Of a stretch of DNA of 64,000 nt, positions 35,466 to 45,426 are shown piece after piece. Source of the stretch: Bacteroidales bacterium (GTDB lineage Bacteria; Bacteroidota; Bacteroidia; Bacteroidales; GCA-2748055). The stretch's first letter is position 1; every line of letters begins with the position of its first letter. The notes below the pieces were generated by a model. That model had not been told where the DNA came from. It worked only from the letters and a program-made list of their open reading frames with translations, and did not search any database. The stretch lies in NCBI GenBank assembly GCA_029210725.1, contig JARGFM010000002.1, positions 62,001 to 126,000 on the forward strand, read 5' to 3'. Position numbers and translations under genes: made by a program.

Positions 35466-37856
35466 CTAAAGGGTAAAGCGGGCAGTAAGTATGAAATTGC
35501 GGCCCGGTGCACTCACCCCGGAAGCGTAAGGCTTATAAAACCGGTCCAGCAGGTTCTCCGCCGATAACAGGATATCCGTGTATCTCCCGGCCTCGAAACC
35601 AAACCTGAGATTGGCGGTCCACCAGGAAGGAAACCCATCCTCCATGGCCTCTCCTTCATTGTCCTCCCCAAAAGGAGAGAAGTCTTGGGCATATTTCCAG
35701 CCCTGGTACAGAACATAGGCATCTAAAAAAAAGCTGTTTTTCCGGTAGCTGAGCGAGGTCCGTCCAAAAAGGGGAGGAATATGTCCCAGCGGGACCTCAT
35801 CGCTCAGGTTGTATCCCCGGGTATAATTGAGCGTCCCTTTCAGGCTGATTTGTTTATTCAGTCTGGCGGTCATCCCCAGGGACCCCCCGTAAATACAGGC
35901 TTCTCCCGCATTGTAATTGGCTGTTATCCGGTACAGATCACCATCATAATATAAGGAGTCCTCTCCGTTCAGCTGGTAGCCGGTCCGGACAATGGCCTCA
36001 TCCAGGTAGCTGAAAAAACCTACCAACTGTATCTTCATATAATCTTCGATAAACCGGCTGATTCCGATTTCCGCATTATAGGTATACTCCGGTGAGAGAT
36101 CCGGATTGGGAACAGTGACCAGGCCGTCCTTGGCCCTCACTTTGCCATAGTCGTCCACGTTTGGATTCCGGAATCCCGTTGATAAAATCGCATTCACCTG
36201 CCAGCGGTCAGAGGGGGCGTAGACCATGCCCGCACTTCCGGAAAGAGCACCGTGGTCCATGCTTATCTGGTCGTATGGTAGCAGGGGATTGGAAAACAGG
36301 GAATGCATGGCTCCCCAGTTATACCGGGAACCCAGGTTCAGGACCAGCTTATCGTTCATGATCCATTTATAGCTGGCATAGGCAGAGGAGCTCCAGGTCC
36401 GGCTGCCCCCCTCGGGATAGCGGGTTTGCGCCGCCTGTCGGTCACCCGTGAGGGTATTCTCATACCAGGCTTCTGATACAAGCAGATTGTGATGAAAATC
36501 AGCTCCATAGTGCAGCTTATGACGGGCTCCCCAGATCTTCACCAGGTCCAGGTTCAGGCCAAAAACCATCACATCTTCCTGCTGTACCAGGAGTTCCTCT
36601 TTCCTGAACTGGCGGGAATAGCGATCTTCATCGATTTTTTGAAAGGAAGCCAGGGTCGTCATATTGGTGAAGAGGCGCTTGTCTTTCTTCAGCACATTTT
36701 TAAGGGATACCAGGAATCTGTTCTGAGGGCCATAATAGTATTCCGCGTATTTCAGTTCCTCACCACTGTAATCGTTTAATTGGTCCAGCCGGTCAATATC
36801 CGAGGAGCTTGAATATTGCATATTCAGGATCCAGTCCACATACTGAGAGGGGGTATACCTGATTTTTTGCAGGATATCCAGCTGGCGGTAAGCAGTGTTT
36901 TTCTGGATCAGAGGGTTTTGATTGGCAAAGATTGAATCCGTCCCGTTTACCTGGTCGACGTAGTGCATGACTTTCCCCCAGTCACCCAGGTCCGGACTCC
37001 TCCGGCCACCCATCCGGATATCGCCCAGGTCCTTGATGGTGATGCTGCTTAGTGCGGCCCAACGCTTTCTGCCGGCTGAAAAGTCCAGGTGCCCTGTTTT
37101 AGCCTCCATGGCAGAGGCATATTGCATGTAGGCTCCGGCATTGAACCGGGTGGTACTGTCTGTGCCCAAGCCGGGATCCTTTGTATAATAGTGAATGACT
37201 CCTCCGAGGGCATCACTGCCATACATAATGGAGGTGGGCCCGAAAATGACCTCTGTTCGCTCAAGGATGGAGTGATCGATGGTGATCGAGTTCTGAAGAT
37301 GCCCGTTGCGGTAAATGGCATTGTTTAATCTTACCCCATCTACCACAAGGAGTATCTTATTGGCCTCAAATCCTCTTAGAATTGGGCTTCCTCCACCTCC
37401 CTGGGTTTTCTGGATCGCTATATTTCCGGTTTCCTGAAGGATCTCAGCCGAGGTGAGTCCGGAGGACTCCTTCAGAACCTGGTCTTCCAGTATATCCACC
37501 ATATAGGGAATGACCAGGCTGCTCTCCCGGTATTTGGAAGCAGATATGACATATTCATCAATCTGGATCCTTTTTCTTTGCAGGACTATCTGGTTCACGC
37601 CTGATAAATCTTCACGGCTGCATCTTTTTGAGAGATACGAGGGATGCTGGAAGATCAGGCTGTCATTGGCCTGGAATATGGATAGTTCTATCGTACCCAG
37701 AGAATCGCTGATGGTTGATCTTTCCCTGGTGGTGTTAAATACAGCCACGTTTTCTATGGGAGAACGATCGGAGGCGCCGGTTATACGTATCTGCTGTCCA
37801 TTTACCTGGGAAACTGAAATTAAAATGCTTATAAAGAAGAGAGTACGATATATCAT
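35466..37856 (-). CDS. TonB-dependent outer-membrane receptor (hemoglobin/heme-receptor-like)
   Basis: Starting at ATG 37856 the protein has 796 residues, a signal peptide (MIYRTLFFISILISVSQVNGQ), a carboxypeptidase-regulatory-like domain (about 22-100), a plug with GSPILRGFEANKILLVVDGVRLNNAIYRNGHLQN and SIMYGSDALGGVIHYYTK, and a 22-strand barrel ending in FILTARFTL with a terminal hydrophobic residue. The plug sequence resembles heme or hemoglobin receptors, but the ligand cannot be fixed. It imports its ligand with TonB-ExbBD energy; those genes are elsewhere. The longer open frame upstream starts from non-signal-like sequence and is less likely. Confidence 0.9.
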   Translation of the reverse strand: MIYRTLFFISILISVSQVNGQQIRITGASDRSPIENVAVFNTTRERSTISDSLGTIELSIFQANDSLIFQHPSYLSKRCSREDLSGVNQIVLQRKRIQIDEYVISASKYRESSLVIPYMVDILEDQVLKESSGLTSAEILQETGNIAIQKTQGGGGSPILRGFEANKILLVVDGVRLNNAIYRNGHLQNSITIDHSILERTEVIFGPTSIMYGSDALGGVIHYYTKDPGLGTDSTTRFNAGAYMQYASAMEAKTGHLDFSAGRKRWAALSSITIKDLGDIRMGGRRSPDLGDWGKVMHYVDQVNGTDSIFANQNPLIQKNTAYRQLDILQKIRYTPSQYVDWILNMQYSSSSDIDRLDQLNDYSGEELKYAEYYYGPQNRFLVSLKNVLKKDKRLFTNMTTLASFQKIDEDRYSRQFRKEELLVQQEDVMVFGLNLDLVKIWGARHKLHYGADFHHNLLVSEAWYENTLTGDRQAAQTRYPEGGSRTWSSSAYASYKWIMNDKLVLNLGSRYNWGAMHSLFSNPLLPYDQISMDHGALSGSAGMVYAPSDRWQVNAILSTGFRNPNVDDYGKVRAKDGLVTVPNPDLSPEYTYNAEIGISRFIEDYMKIQLVGFFSYLDEAIVRTGYQLNGEDSLYYDGDLYRITANYNAGEACIYGGSLGMTARLNKQISLKGTLNYTRGYNLSDEVPLGHIPPLFGRTSLSYRKNSFFLDAYVLYQGWKYAQDFSPFGEDNEGEAMEDGFPSWWTANLRFGFEAGRYTDILLSAENLLDRFYKPYASGVSAPGRNFILTARFTL

Positions 37857-37942
37857 CCTATGAGAAAACATCCAATGCTGACACAAAAACTGTACCAATC
37901 TTACTGTTGGTAATTTTCCATCAATCCTGCCCCTGAAATTCC

Positions 37943-37950
37943 TATTTTTG
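37943..37950 (+). promoter_or_regulatory. Candidate -7 element TATTTTTG for the envelope cassette
   Basis: TATTTTTG fits TAnnTTTG, 17 bp before the first gene of the three-gene cassette at 37968. Confidence 0.5.
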
Positions 37951-37967
37951 ATTTAAACTATAGCTGA

Positions 37968-40727
37968 ATGCTCAAACGCTTTATATATGCCGGGCTGTTT
38001 GCGGTAGTCTGTCTGGGACTGGTCATCGTTTTTCTCGTAAAGCGCTTAGACAGAAAGGAGCCTGTCGAAGTGCAGAAAGCCGTTCCGGAAAATGCGATTC
38101 TCTTCATTGAGGATATCGATTACAGATACCTCACGGAGACTTATCTGCCAGGAAGCCGGACATGGATCGATTTTGTCAATCTCATTCACCGGAGTGAGCT
38201 TGATTCTATAGTGAATACAGCTCTGGGGGAGATTCGTTCCTCCGGGTCGCTGAATGAGCTCCTGTTAAATAAGGGTTTAAGCCTCTCCCTCCATAAGGTG
38301 GGCAAAGACCAGCTTGTTCCCTTGTTGTTCCTCGATTATTCATCTTCCCACAGCGATAATGATTTTGAACATTTGATGCTGGCGCTTTTTGAAAAGAGGA
38401 CCATGATGAATGAAAGAAAATATGAGACGGAGGTAGTTTATGATGTATCGGGCGAACCCGGGTTTGTACCCGGAAGATTCACCTTTACCTGCACGGAGGG
38501 ATTGTGCCTGATCAGCTCCTCTTCCATGCTTGTGGAGGAGTCCATCCGAACCATCCATTCCGGCGTTAACCTGGCCTCGGCACCAGGCTTCCAAAGGGCG
38601 CAGGAGACAAAGGGCAAGTATGTGCACGCGAACTTCTATGTCAACTATAAAAAACTCAACGAGCTTTTACACCCCTTTGTTAAAGAGTCGGAGTGGCCAA
38701 AGCTGGATCTGCTATCCAGACTATCCTCCTGGGGCGAATTGGATCTGGATGTGAAACAAGAGTCCATGACGCTGAACGGAATGACTTATGCCGATCCCGG
38801 ACAACCCATGTTCCTTGGAGCCTTCAGGGAGCAGTCACCGGTGAAGATGGAATTGCATAAGATGCTGCCCTCGGGAACAAGCTTTTTTCTCCATCTGGGA
38901 ATAAGTAACAGGTTAAAGTTTAAGGATCAGGCCCTCTCTTTCTTGAATGGATTGGGCGAAGGCCCGGAAATTGAGTCAGAATCTGAACGAATCAGTCAGC
39001 AGTACGGAATAGATCCCCTGGACGACCTGTCCCGGATAGTGGCAGATGAAATGGCCTGGTTCGCTATTGAGGGAGTGACCCAAAAGCCGGAAGATGAGTT
39101 TCTGATTCTAGAAACCAGAAGCCGGGGCGAGACCGTGGATGTGGTGATGCACTGGGTTAGGCAGTACCTCAGGCTGCACTCGTTTGATATGGGCTCCCTG
39201 AGATCGGTATATCAACTGGACAAACAAACAAGTTTTAACATATACAAATTGCCGGATCCCTTTTTCAAGGAAAGCTCAGCCGGGCGGCTCTTCAATGAGT
39301 ATTTTACTGTGTATGAAAACTACCTGATTTTTGGACCTTCCGCAGATGCACTCTCCAGGGTGATTTATCAGAATGTCCTGCATAAGACTTTCATCAGCGA
39401 TCCTGTATTCAAGGAGATTTCAGACTATATGTCCAACCGCAGCAATGTCACGCTGTTTTTCAAACCTTACGCTTCTTTGGACTACAGAGAGGATATGTTG
39501 AATGATAAAATGAAAGACAGGCTGGAGAACATGAAACTCTTCATTCGCCGGATTCCGGGAGTTGTGGTGCAATTCAGTGCCGAAGGCGATCTTTTCTATC
39601 AAAGTGTCAGTTGTAAGTATACCTCTCAGATCAAAGAAAGGGCTCTGACTGTTTGGGAGAGTCTGATGGATACTGCTGTTGCAAGCAAACCGGCACTGGT
39701 TATCAATCATAATACCCTGGAAAAGGAGATATTTGTTCAGGATTTGTCCAATAAAGTCTATCTGATCAACGGGACCGGCAGGGTATTGTGGAAGCAAGCT
39801 CTTGAAGGCCCCATCCTGGGGAGTGCGCAACAGGTGGATTTTTACCGGAACGGGAAACTACAGTACCTGTTCAATACGGCCGGGAAGATTCATTTAATTG
39901 ACCGGAACGGGAACTATGTGGAGCGCTACCCCATTTCGCTCAGATCCAATGCAACCAATCCCCTGGCAATTTTTGACTATGATAATAGCCGGAATTACCG
40001 TTTGTGTGTAGCTACAGAAGATCGAAAGATATATCTGTATGATATTGAAGGGAATATGATTACCGGCTGGAGGTTTGGAAAAACAGAATCGATGGTTACA
40101 GGCGAGATTCAACATTTTAGAATCGGAGATAAAGATTATATTGTGGCTCTTGATCAGAACCGTGCCTATTTTCTTGACAGGCAGGGAAGGGAAAGAATCC
40201 GCTTAAAGGAGAGAGTGGTTTTAACTCCACATAATCCGCTTGCCCTCGATATGAATATAAGAGAGGAGAGACCCAGATGGATCTCCACGGATACTTCCGG
40301 AAATGTGACAGCCATTTATCAGGATGGATCTGTTTCCGGTCTTCTATCCACAGAGCTGTCCCCGGATCATTTTTTTTCGATGGAAGATCTGACCTGGGAC
40401 GGAGTACCCGAATATATTTTTGCAGATGGCAATGAACTGGATGTTGTCGGGCAGGATGGCAAGCGAGTGTTCAATTATAAGGTGAAGGAGCGCATAAACG
40501 ATCGCCCCGATATCTATAAATTCTCTGCTTCGGATGTAAAAATCGGAATAAGCGATCGCTCCAGGAACAGAATATATCTGATCAATTCTGACGGTTCGCT
40601 TTATGAAGGATTTCCCCTGGAAGGTTCCACCAGGTACAGTATCGGGTATTTTAAGGGTTCAGAAAGTAGATTTAATCTGATTGTGGGAAGTGAAAATAAT
40701 TTCCTTTACAATTATTCAATTGAGTAG
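37968..40727 (+). CDS. Membrane-anchored periplasmic protein, DUF3352-like with C-terminal propeller
   Basis: The 919 residues have one N-terminal helix (about 5-23; GLFAVVCLGLVIVFLV) with the bulk in the periplasm. The N-terminal part (about 30-560) has alternating helix/strand motifs resembling DUF3352 proteins. The last 330 residues look like a beta-propeller: repeated LIDRNGNYV, YLYDIEGNM, YFLDRQGRER, DVVGQDGKRVF and LINSDGSLYEGFPL blades. I assign no enzyme activity. It is the first gene of a tight operon with a lipoprotein (2 bp gap) and an outer-membrane DUF5723 protein, so it may span or scaffold an envelope complex (inference). Confidence 0.75.
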   Translation: MLKRFIYAGLFAVVCLGLVIVFLVKRLDRKEPVEVQKAVPENAILFIEDIDYRYLTETYLPGSRTWIDFVNLIHRSELDSIVNTALGEIRSSGSLNELLLNKGLSLSLHKVGKDQLVPLLFLDYSSSHSDNDFEHLMLALFEKRTMMNERKYETEVVYDVSGEPGFVPGRFTFTCTEGLCLISSSSMLVEESIRTIHSGVNLASAPGFQRAQETKGKYVHANFYVNYKKLNELLHPFVKESEWPKLDLLSRLSSWGELDLDVKQESMTLNGMTYADPGQPMFLGAFREQSPVKMELHKMLPSGTSFFLHLGISNRLKFKDQALSFLNGLGEGPEIESESERISQQYGIDPLDDLSRIVADEMAWFAIEGVTQKPEDEFLILETRSRGETVDVVMHWVRQYLRLHSFDMGSLRSVYQLDKQTSFNIYKLPDPFFKESSAGRLFNEYFTVYENYLIFGPSADALSRVIYQNVLHKTFISDPVFKEISDYMSNRSNVTLFFKPYASLDYREDMLNDKMKDRLENMKLFIRRIPGVVVQFSAEGDLFYQSVSCKYTSQIKERALTVWESLMDTAVASKPALVINHNTLEKEIFVQDLSNKVYLINGTGRVLWKQALEGPILGSAQQVDFYRNGKLQYLFNTAGKIHLIDRNGNYVERYPISLRSNATNPLAIFDYDNSRNYRLCVATEDRKIYLYDIEGNMITGWRFGKTESMVTGEIQHFRIGDKDYIVALDQNRAYFLDRQGRERIRLKERVVLTPHNPLALDMNIREERPRWISTDTSGNVTAIYQDGSVSGLLSTELSPDHFFSMEDLTWDGVPEYIFADGNELDVVGQDGKRVFNYKVKERINDRPDIYKFSASDVKIGISDRSRNRIYLINSDGSLYEGFPLEGSTRYSIGYFKGSESRFNLIVGSENNFLYNYSIE

Positions 40728-40729
40728 TC

Positions 40730-42367
40730 ATGATGAAAACCTTAATAAATGGTTTGAAATTCTTACTGCCTGGAGTCCTTTTTCTGACGGCCTGTCAGGA
40801 AGAGTATTTTCAGCTGGAGAAATTGTCCGATGAGATAGAGATTGAGACAGATCTGGTGGCTCCCCTGATACGCGGTTCCATGAACCTGGGTGATCTGGTA
40901 GCCAGGCTGGATTCCTCGGGATATTCCGGAGAGTTTGAAGACGGCCTTATCTATCTCAGCTATTCGGATACCCTGACCGAGGTGATGATAGATACGCTTG
41001 ATCTGATGGTCGACGGTTTTTACAGCGAATTCTATCTGGATTTGGAGATTGGGGATGACCCCATATATATCGGCAGTTCCATAGGAGATACGGTGCATTT
41101 TCGGAAAAGCAAGTTCTTCGGATTCAAAACAACGGGAGAAAGCCGTTTGGATAGTGTATTGTTCAAGGGGGGCGAACTGGAGACTGTCATGGAAAGCAGT
41201 TTCCGGCATACCGGGTTCTTAACCATTAGCAGCGATTACATTAAAGACAGTGACGGCAATCCATATACCTATACCATAGAGATTAACGATGCAAGTGGGA
41301 ACTTTACCTGGACAGAGATGCGCGACCTGGACGGCTTTTACCTGGAAACAGATCAGCAGGGAGATTCAAGTGTATTCCGGATGGATTATGACCTGGCTTT
41401 GATCAATAGCGGCAATCCCGTTAATCCGGGGGATTATTGCGATATCAACTCCAATTTCACGGATATGGGATTTTACAGGCTGTTTGGTTATGTGGATCCA
41501 GCAGAGCTGGTTACTGAGAGTGGAGTACTGGATATTCCTATCTTCGCTGATGTCCCTGAGCTGGCACATTTAAAAATTGCCGATCCGCGTATCACTATTT
41601 CGATTGAAAATTCACTGGGAATTCCCTTTGAACTGTCAGTTGACAGCGTCATTGCCACGGCGGAGGATGGCAGTACTGAAACACTGGAATTTTATGAAGG
41701 GCATCCTTTCATCATTCCTGCTCCGGACATGGATATGATCGGGGAGACCGTATACGGGGAGTATCATATCAACAAGCAGACTTCCAATTTTCAGGATCTG
41801 TTTAATTTAGCTCCGCATACCCTTTCTTACCGGGTGACCGGGAACATTGGTGCTCAAAATCAGTACCATTTTGTGCTGGATACCAGCAGGTTTATGGCAG
41901 AGGCGGAATTTGTACTGCCCCTGGATCTCAGTATTTCTGAATATGTCCTGGAAGATACATCAGAGTTTTCCTGGGGGGAGGAAGGCGTCGATACCTCCAT
42001 GGTGAAAAATGTGGAGGTCTCTGTCTCGACCCTTAATGAGCTGCCTCTTCAGCTGGGACTTCAGGTTTACCTGCTGGATGGGTCATATACGGTTCTTGAT
42101 TCCCTGTTCGATGGTACTCCGCCGCTGCTGTCTTCCTCCGAAGTGGACCAGGATGGCAAGCTGCTTCGTCCCAGTGAAAAGGATATACGTATCAGTTTTG
42201 ATGCAGAGAGATTTGGAGTTCTGGAGCGAATCCGGTTTATGCGGGTCGAAGCACGAATAGTCAGTGCAGGATCCGGAGCTCAGTATGTAAAATTCTATTC
42301 TGATTATTCACTGGATTTTGAGATTTCTTTTTATGCCAATCTCCGGTTAAACAATAGGGAGCTATGA
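40730..42367 (+). CDS. Lipoprotein of unknown function, second gene of the envelope cassette
   Basis: The 545 residues begin with a lipoprotein signal (VLFLTAC, Cys22). The rest is mostly beta (many aspartate-rich turns such as DSSGYSGEFEDGLIYLSY and DLDGFYLETDQQGDSSV). A domain-like end (VDTSMVKNVEVSVSTLNELPLQLGLQVYLLDG) hints at an immunoglobulin-like module. I recognise no named family. It starts 2 bp after the propeller protein and ends with a 4-bp overlap with the DUF5723 gene, so all three should be made in fixed ratio. Confidence 0.75.
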   Translation: MMKTLINGLKFLLPGVLFLTACQEEYFQLEKLSDEIEIETDLVAPLIRGSMNLGDLVARLDSSGYSGEFEDGLIYLSYSDTLTEVMIDTLDLMVDGFYSEFYLDLEIGDDPIYIGSSIGDTVHFRKSKFFGFKTTGESRLDSVLFKGGELETVMESSFRHTGFLTISSDYIKDSDGNPYTYTIEINDASGNFTWTEMRDLDGFYLETDQQGDSSVFRMDYDLALINSGNPVNPGDYCDINSNFTDMGFYRLFGYVDPAELVTESGVLDIPIFADVPELAHLKIADPRITISIENSLGIPFELSVDSVIATAEDGSTETLEFYEGHPFIIPAPDMDMIGETVYGEYHINKQTSNFQDLFNLAPHTLSYRVTGNIGAQNQYHFVLDTSRFMAEAEFVLPLDLSISEYVLEDTSEFSWGEEGVDTSMVKNVEVSVSTLNELPLQLGLQVYLLDGSYTVLDSLFDGTPPLLSSSEVDQDGKLLRPSEKDIRISFDAERFGVLERIRFMRVEARIVSAGSGAQYVKFYSDYSLDFEISFYANLRLNNREL

Positions 42368-43818
42368 GGATTTTTAACAGGATAGCCATTTTTCTCGGTT
42401 TGATGCTGGGGTCCAGTTTGCTGTTAAATGCCCAGTCGGATAACTCGCTTTATTTCATGCGCGGGGTTCCACAGGCAAACAGGATTAATCCTGCAAGGCA
42501 GCCCGAATGCGGTTTCTATTTTGGGATTCCGGGAATTGCTCCCTTAAGTATGGAGCTCTCTTCAAGTTCGCTGGCCTATGACGATTTGATTTATCCGCAT
42601 CCAACAGAGGATTCCCTGATTACCTTTCTTCATCCTTTGGGTGATCAGCAAGCCTTTCTGAAGCAGCTTAAACCATTGAACTATGTGCTTTCTGATGTGG
42701 GGACCTCGTTGTTTTCAATGGGATTTCGTACCGGTATCGGCTTCTTTTCATTGGATGTCACGACCAGGGTGGACGGGAATTTCTTCTATCCCGGCGACCT
42801 GGCGAAGCTTGTGCTGGAGGGTGCTGACGATGGTGAAGTTTACACGATGGATGGGACCGGGGTGGATCTGTCGGTTTTTGATGAGATCTCTCTGGGCTGG
42901 TCCGGAGCCATTGGTAATAACTGGCAGATCGGAATCCGGGGAAAGGCACTGTTTGGCCTGGGGAACCTGAGTGCAAGCAGTTCGGACCTGGCCGTTTCTA
43001 CCTCTGAAGAGCTCTGGAACATTCGTTCAAACATGGTATTTAAAGCCTCCCTTCCCTTTGCGGAGGTGATTTATGATGAAGAAGGGATGATCGAAGACAT
43101 TATTCTTGATGAGGATTTGGAAAACCTGGATCCGGGGACCATTGCCAGAACAGCCTTAAACAGGAAGAACTTTGGACTGGGCTTCGACCTGGGGATTGAC
43201 TTCAGGCCCTCAGACCGCTGGTTGCTGAGTGCCAGCATCCTGGATCTCGGCTATATTCGCTGGACCGATGAGGTCCATGAGCTCAGCTATATGATTGATT
43301 ATGACTTTACCAGCCAGGAAATCAATCCTTTACACTTAGATGATAATTTCACCTTCGATGATTGGCTGGATAGCACCTTCTCCCAGATTGGCGATTCTCT
43401 GGCCGGGGCATTAGAATTCACCCCCGGAGGGATTTACAGCCGGCGGCTGAATACGAAACTTTTCATCGGAGCTGCCTGGTTCCTTACCCCAAATATTAAT
43501 TTAGGATTGCTTTCCAGGACGGATGTTTTAAGGGAGGCAGTGGCGGAGCAGATTACTGCCTCAGCAAACATGCAGGCCGGACGTTTCCTCAGTTTCACAC
43601 TTAGTTACTCCTATATCAATGACTATTATAAAAATTTCGGGGCCGGGATCTCATTAAACGCAGGCCCCCTGAATATTTATGTGATCTCCGACAATATTCT
43701 GAATGCGGTGTTCTGGCCACAGGAAGTCCGGTCGGCCAAGCTCTGGTTTGGGATGAATTTTGTTTTTGGATACAGGAAGTTTACTAAAGCGGACAGGGAC
43801 AGGCCCCTGGTCTATTAG
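42364..43818 (+). CDS. DUF5723-type outer-membrane protein, third gene of the envelope cassette
   Basis: The 484 residues have a signal peptide (LLLNAQ, about 1-24), then SLYFMRGVPQANRINPARQPECGFYFGIPGIAPLSM, the opening of DUF5723 proteins, followed by repeated amphipathic strands and a C-terminal region GAGISLNAGPLNIYVISDN. It is likely a beta-barrel. Its role is unknown, although PorP-like proteins share the same NPA-rich opening. The start overlaps the stop of the lipoprotein gene (ATGA), which is good evidence for coupled expression. It is convergent with the MlaF-type gene, 13 bp away. Confidence 0.8.
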   Translation: MRIFNRIAIFLGLMLGSSLLLNAQSDNSLYFMRGVPQANRINPARQPECGFYFGIPGIAPLSMELSSSSLAYDDLIYPHPTEDSLITFLHPLGDQQAFLKQLKPLNYVLSDVGTSLFSMGFRTGIGFFSLDVTTRVDGNFFYPGDLAKLVLEGADDGEVYTMDGTGVDLSVFDEISLGWSGAIGNNWQIGIRGKALFGLGNLSASSSDLAVSTSEELWNIRSNMVFKASLPFAEVIYDEEGMIEDIILDEDLENLDPGTIARTALNRKNFGLGFDLGIDFRPSDRWLLSASILDLGYIRWTDEVHELSYMIDYDFTSQEINPLHLDDNFTFDDWLDSTFSQIGDSLAGALEFTPGGIYSRRLNTKLFIGAAWFLTPNINLGLLSRTDVLREAVAEQITASANMQAGRFLSFTLSYSYINDYYKNFGAGISLNAGPLNIYVISDNILNAVFWPQEVRSAKLWFGMNFVFGYRKFTKADRDRPLVY

Positions 43819-43831
43819 CTCCGGAATATGG

Positions 43832-44581
43832 CTAAGATCTCTTGATCTGCTTGGCCATATTGGTAGCAAAAACAAAATTGTTAAGTGCTTCATTATCTGT
43901 CTGCAGAATCTCCTTTCTGGAACCCTCCCAGCAAAGACATCCTTTGTAGATAAATATGACCTTATCACCGATCTCCAGAACCGAATTCATATCATGTGAA
44001 TTTACGATGGTGGTCATCTGAAACTCTTCGGTTAGTTCCTTGATCAGGTTATCGATGACAATCCCGGTTTCAGGGTCCAGTCCCGAATTGGGTTCATCGC
44101 AAAGCAGATACCTGGGATTTAGAGTAATGGCGCGGGCAATAGCGACCCTTTTTTTCATCCCGCCGCTTAGTTCGGCGGGATACAATCCGTTGGAACCCGT
44201 TACTCTTACCCTTTCCAGGCAGAAATTGGCCCGGTCCAATTTCTCACTTCTGCTCTGTTGGGTGAACATATCGAGAGGAAAGAGAACATTCTCCTGCACA
44301 GTCAGGGAATCGAACAGGGCTGCTCCCTGAAAAAGGACTCCCATCTCTTTCCGGATAATTTGTCTGGATTGGATATCCAGGTGGCTGAATTTCTGTTGAT
44401 TGTACCAGATCTCTCCCTCATCCACTTCAATCAGGCCGGCAATGGATTTCAGGAGTACAGTTTTCCCTGAACCACTTCGGCCAATGATGAGGTTACATTT
44501 CCCTTGTTCGAACCTGGCACTCACATTATTGAGCACATACTCCCCGTCATATTTTTTATACAGGCCTTTGACCTCAATCAT
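43832..44581 (-). CDS. ABC transporter ATP-binding protein, MlaF type
   Basis: The true start is ATG 44581, giving 249 residues that begin MIEVKGLYKKYDGEYVLNNV. An open frame extends about 100 codons upstream, but that part is antisense-like and overlaps the permease gene. Features are Walker A IIGRSGSGKTVLLKSIAG, Q-loop GVLFQGAALFDSLTVQENV (typical MlaF), signature LSGGMKKRVAIARAI and Walker B YLLCDEPNSGLDP. With the permease below it forms an ABC phospholipid transporter. No MCE protein (MlaD) gene is next to it. Overlap with mlaE is 4 bp. Confidence 0.88.
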   Translation of the reverse strand: MIEVKGLYKKYDGEYVLNNVSARFEQGKCNLIIGRSGSGKTVLLKSIAGLIEVDEGEIWYNQQKFSHLDIQSRQIIRKEMGVLFQGAALFDSLTVQENVLFPLDMFTQQSRSEKLDRANFCLERVRVTGSNGLYPAELSGGMKKRVAIARAITLNPRYLLCDEPNSGLDPETGIVIDNLIKELTEEFQMTTIVNSHDMNSVLEIGDKVIFIYKGCLCWEGSRKEILQTDNEALNNFVFATNMAKQIKRS

Positions 44582-45318
44582 GAAAGTATGGTTCTGGTTA
44601 GAATCAGGTTTGCAAGCAGAATCAGGATACTGCTCTGAACAACGGCCCGGGTACTGGCCCTTCCCACCTCTACGGCTCCGCCTTTCACATGATAGCCAAA
44701 ATAGGAGGAAACAGAAGTGATAATAATGGCATAGAATACTGTTTTTGTAAGAGCGTAGCTTATATAATAGGGGTAGAAGGCATACTGAATGCCATAAATA
44801 TAATCGTTTGCGGGCATTACTCCTCCCAGGATACATGAAAGATAGCCTCCGAAGAGGCCAACCATGATACTGAGCAGGCATAATATGGGGAAGAAGAGTA
44901 CGGCGGCAATTATCCTGGGAAGAATCAGGTAGGAGGCTGAATTTATACCCATCACTTCCAGAGCATCAATTTGTTCGGTTATCCGCATCATTCCCAGTTC
45001 GGAAGCAATACTTGAACCCACTTTCCCGGCCAGGATCAGTGCTACCATGGTGGAGGAAAATTCAAGCAGAAGAGAATCCCTTACGGTCACTCCTACCAGG
45101 TACTTGGGGAGGAGAGGATTCTCAATGTTGAAATTGGTTTGAATAGTAATCACGGCCCCCACAAAAAGGGAGATGACCACCACGATGGGAAAGGAGTTGA
45201 TGCCCACCTTTTCTATCTCCCTCATTGTTTGGCGATACAGGATCGAGTGTTTTTCAGGCCGGCTAAAGGTCCTTACCATCAGATTAAAGTAAGATCCGAT
45301 ATTTGAAAGCAATTTCAT
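44578..45318 (-). CDS. ABC transporter permease, MlaE family
   Basis: The 246 residues form five to six helices of the MlaE family: NSFPIVVVISLFVGAVITIQTNFNI, LLEFSSTMVALILAGKVGSSIASELGMMRITEQIDALEVMGIN (the family signature with Glu and the EQIDAL motif), and LILPRIIAAVLFFPILCLLSIMVGLFGGYLS. It moves phospholipids between inner membrane and a periplasmic MCE protein in known systems; the direction here is unknown. The start lies 108 bp from the divergent mannose-1-phosphate guanylyltransferase. MlaD and later mla genes are absent from the neighbourhood. Confidence 0.9.
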   Translation of the reverse strand: MKLLSNIGSYFNLMVRTFSRPEKHSILYRQTMREIEKVGINSFPIVVVISLFVGAVITIQTNFNIENPLLPKYLVGVTVRDSLLLEFSSTMVALILAGKVGSSIASELGMMRITEQIDALEVMGINSASYLILPRIIAAVLFFPILCLLSIMVGLFGGYLSCILGGVMPANDYIYGIQYAFYPYYISYALTKTVFYAIIITSVSSYFGYHVKGGAVEVGRASTRAVVQSSILILLANLILTRTILS

Positions 45319-45426
45319 GCACTCATGACAATTTCATGTAATATATTAATTATTGTATAAAACATCCCGGAGTGTATGGACGATTCCTTAAAAAGCGACT
45401 ATATTTAATGTAAATCGATTCAAAGC

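Noticed and set aside
44582-44881. Upstream extension of the MlaF-type gene to 44881
   Set aside because: It lies within the MlaE-type gene in another frame; the ABC domain begins at ATG 44581, overlapping the permease stop by 4 bp.
45339-45348. Palindrome TAATATATTA between mlaE and the guanylyltransferase
   Set aside because: Such AT-rich palindromes are expected by chance in promoter gaps; no second copy supports an operator.
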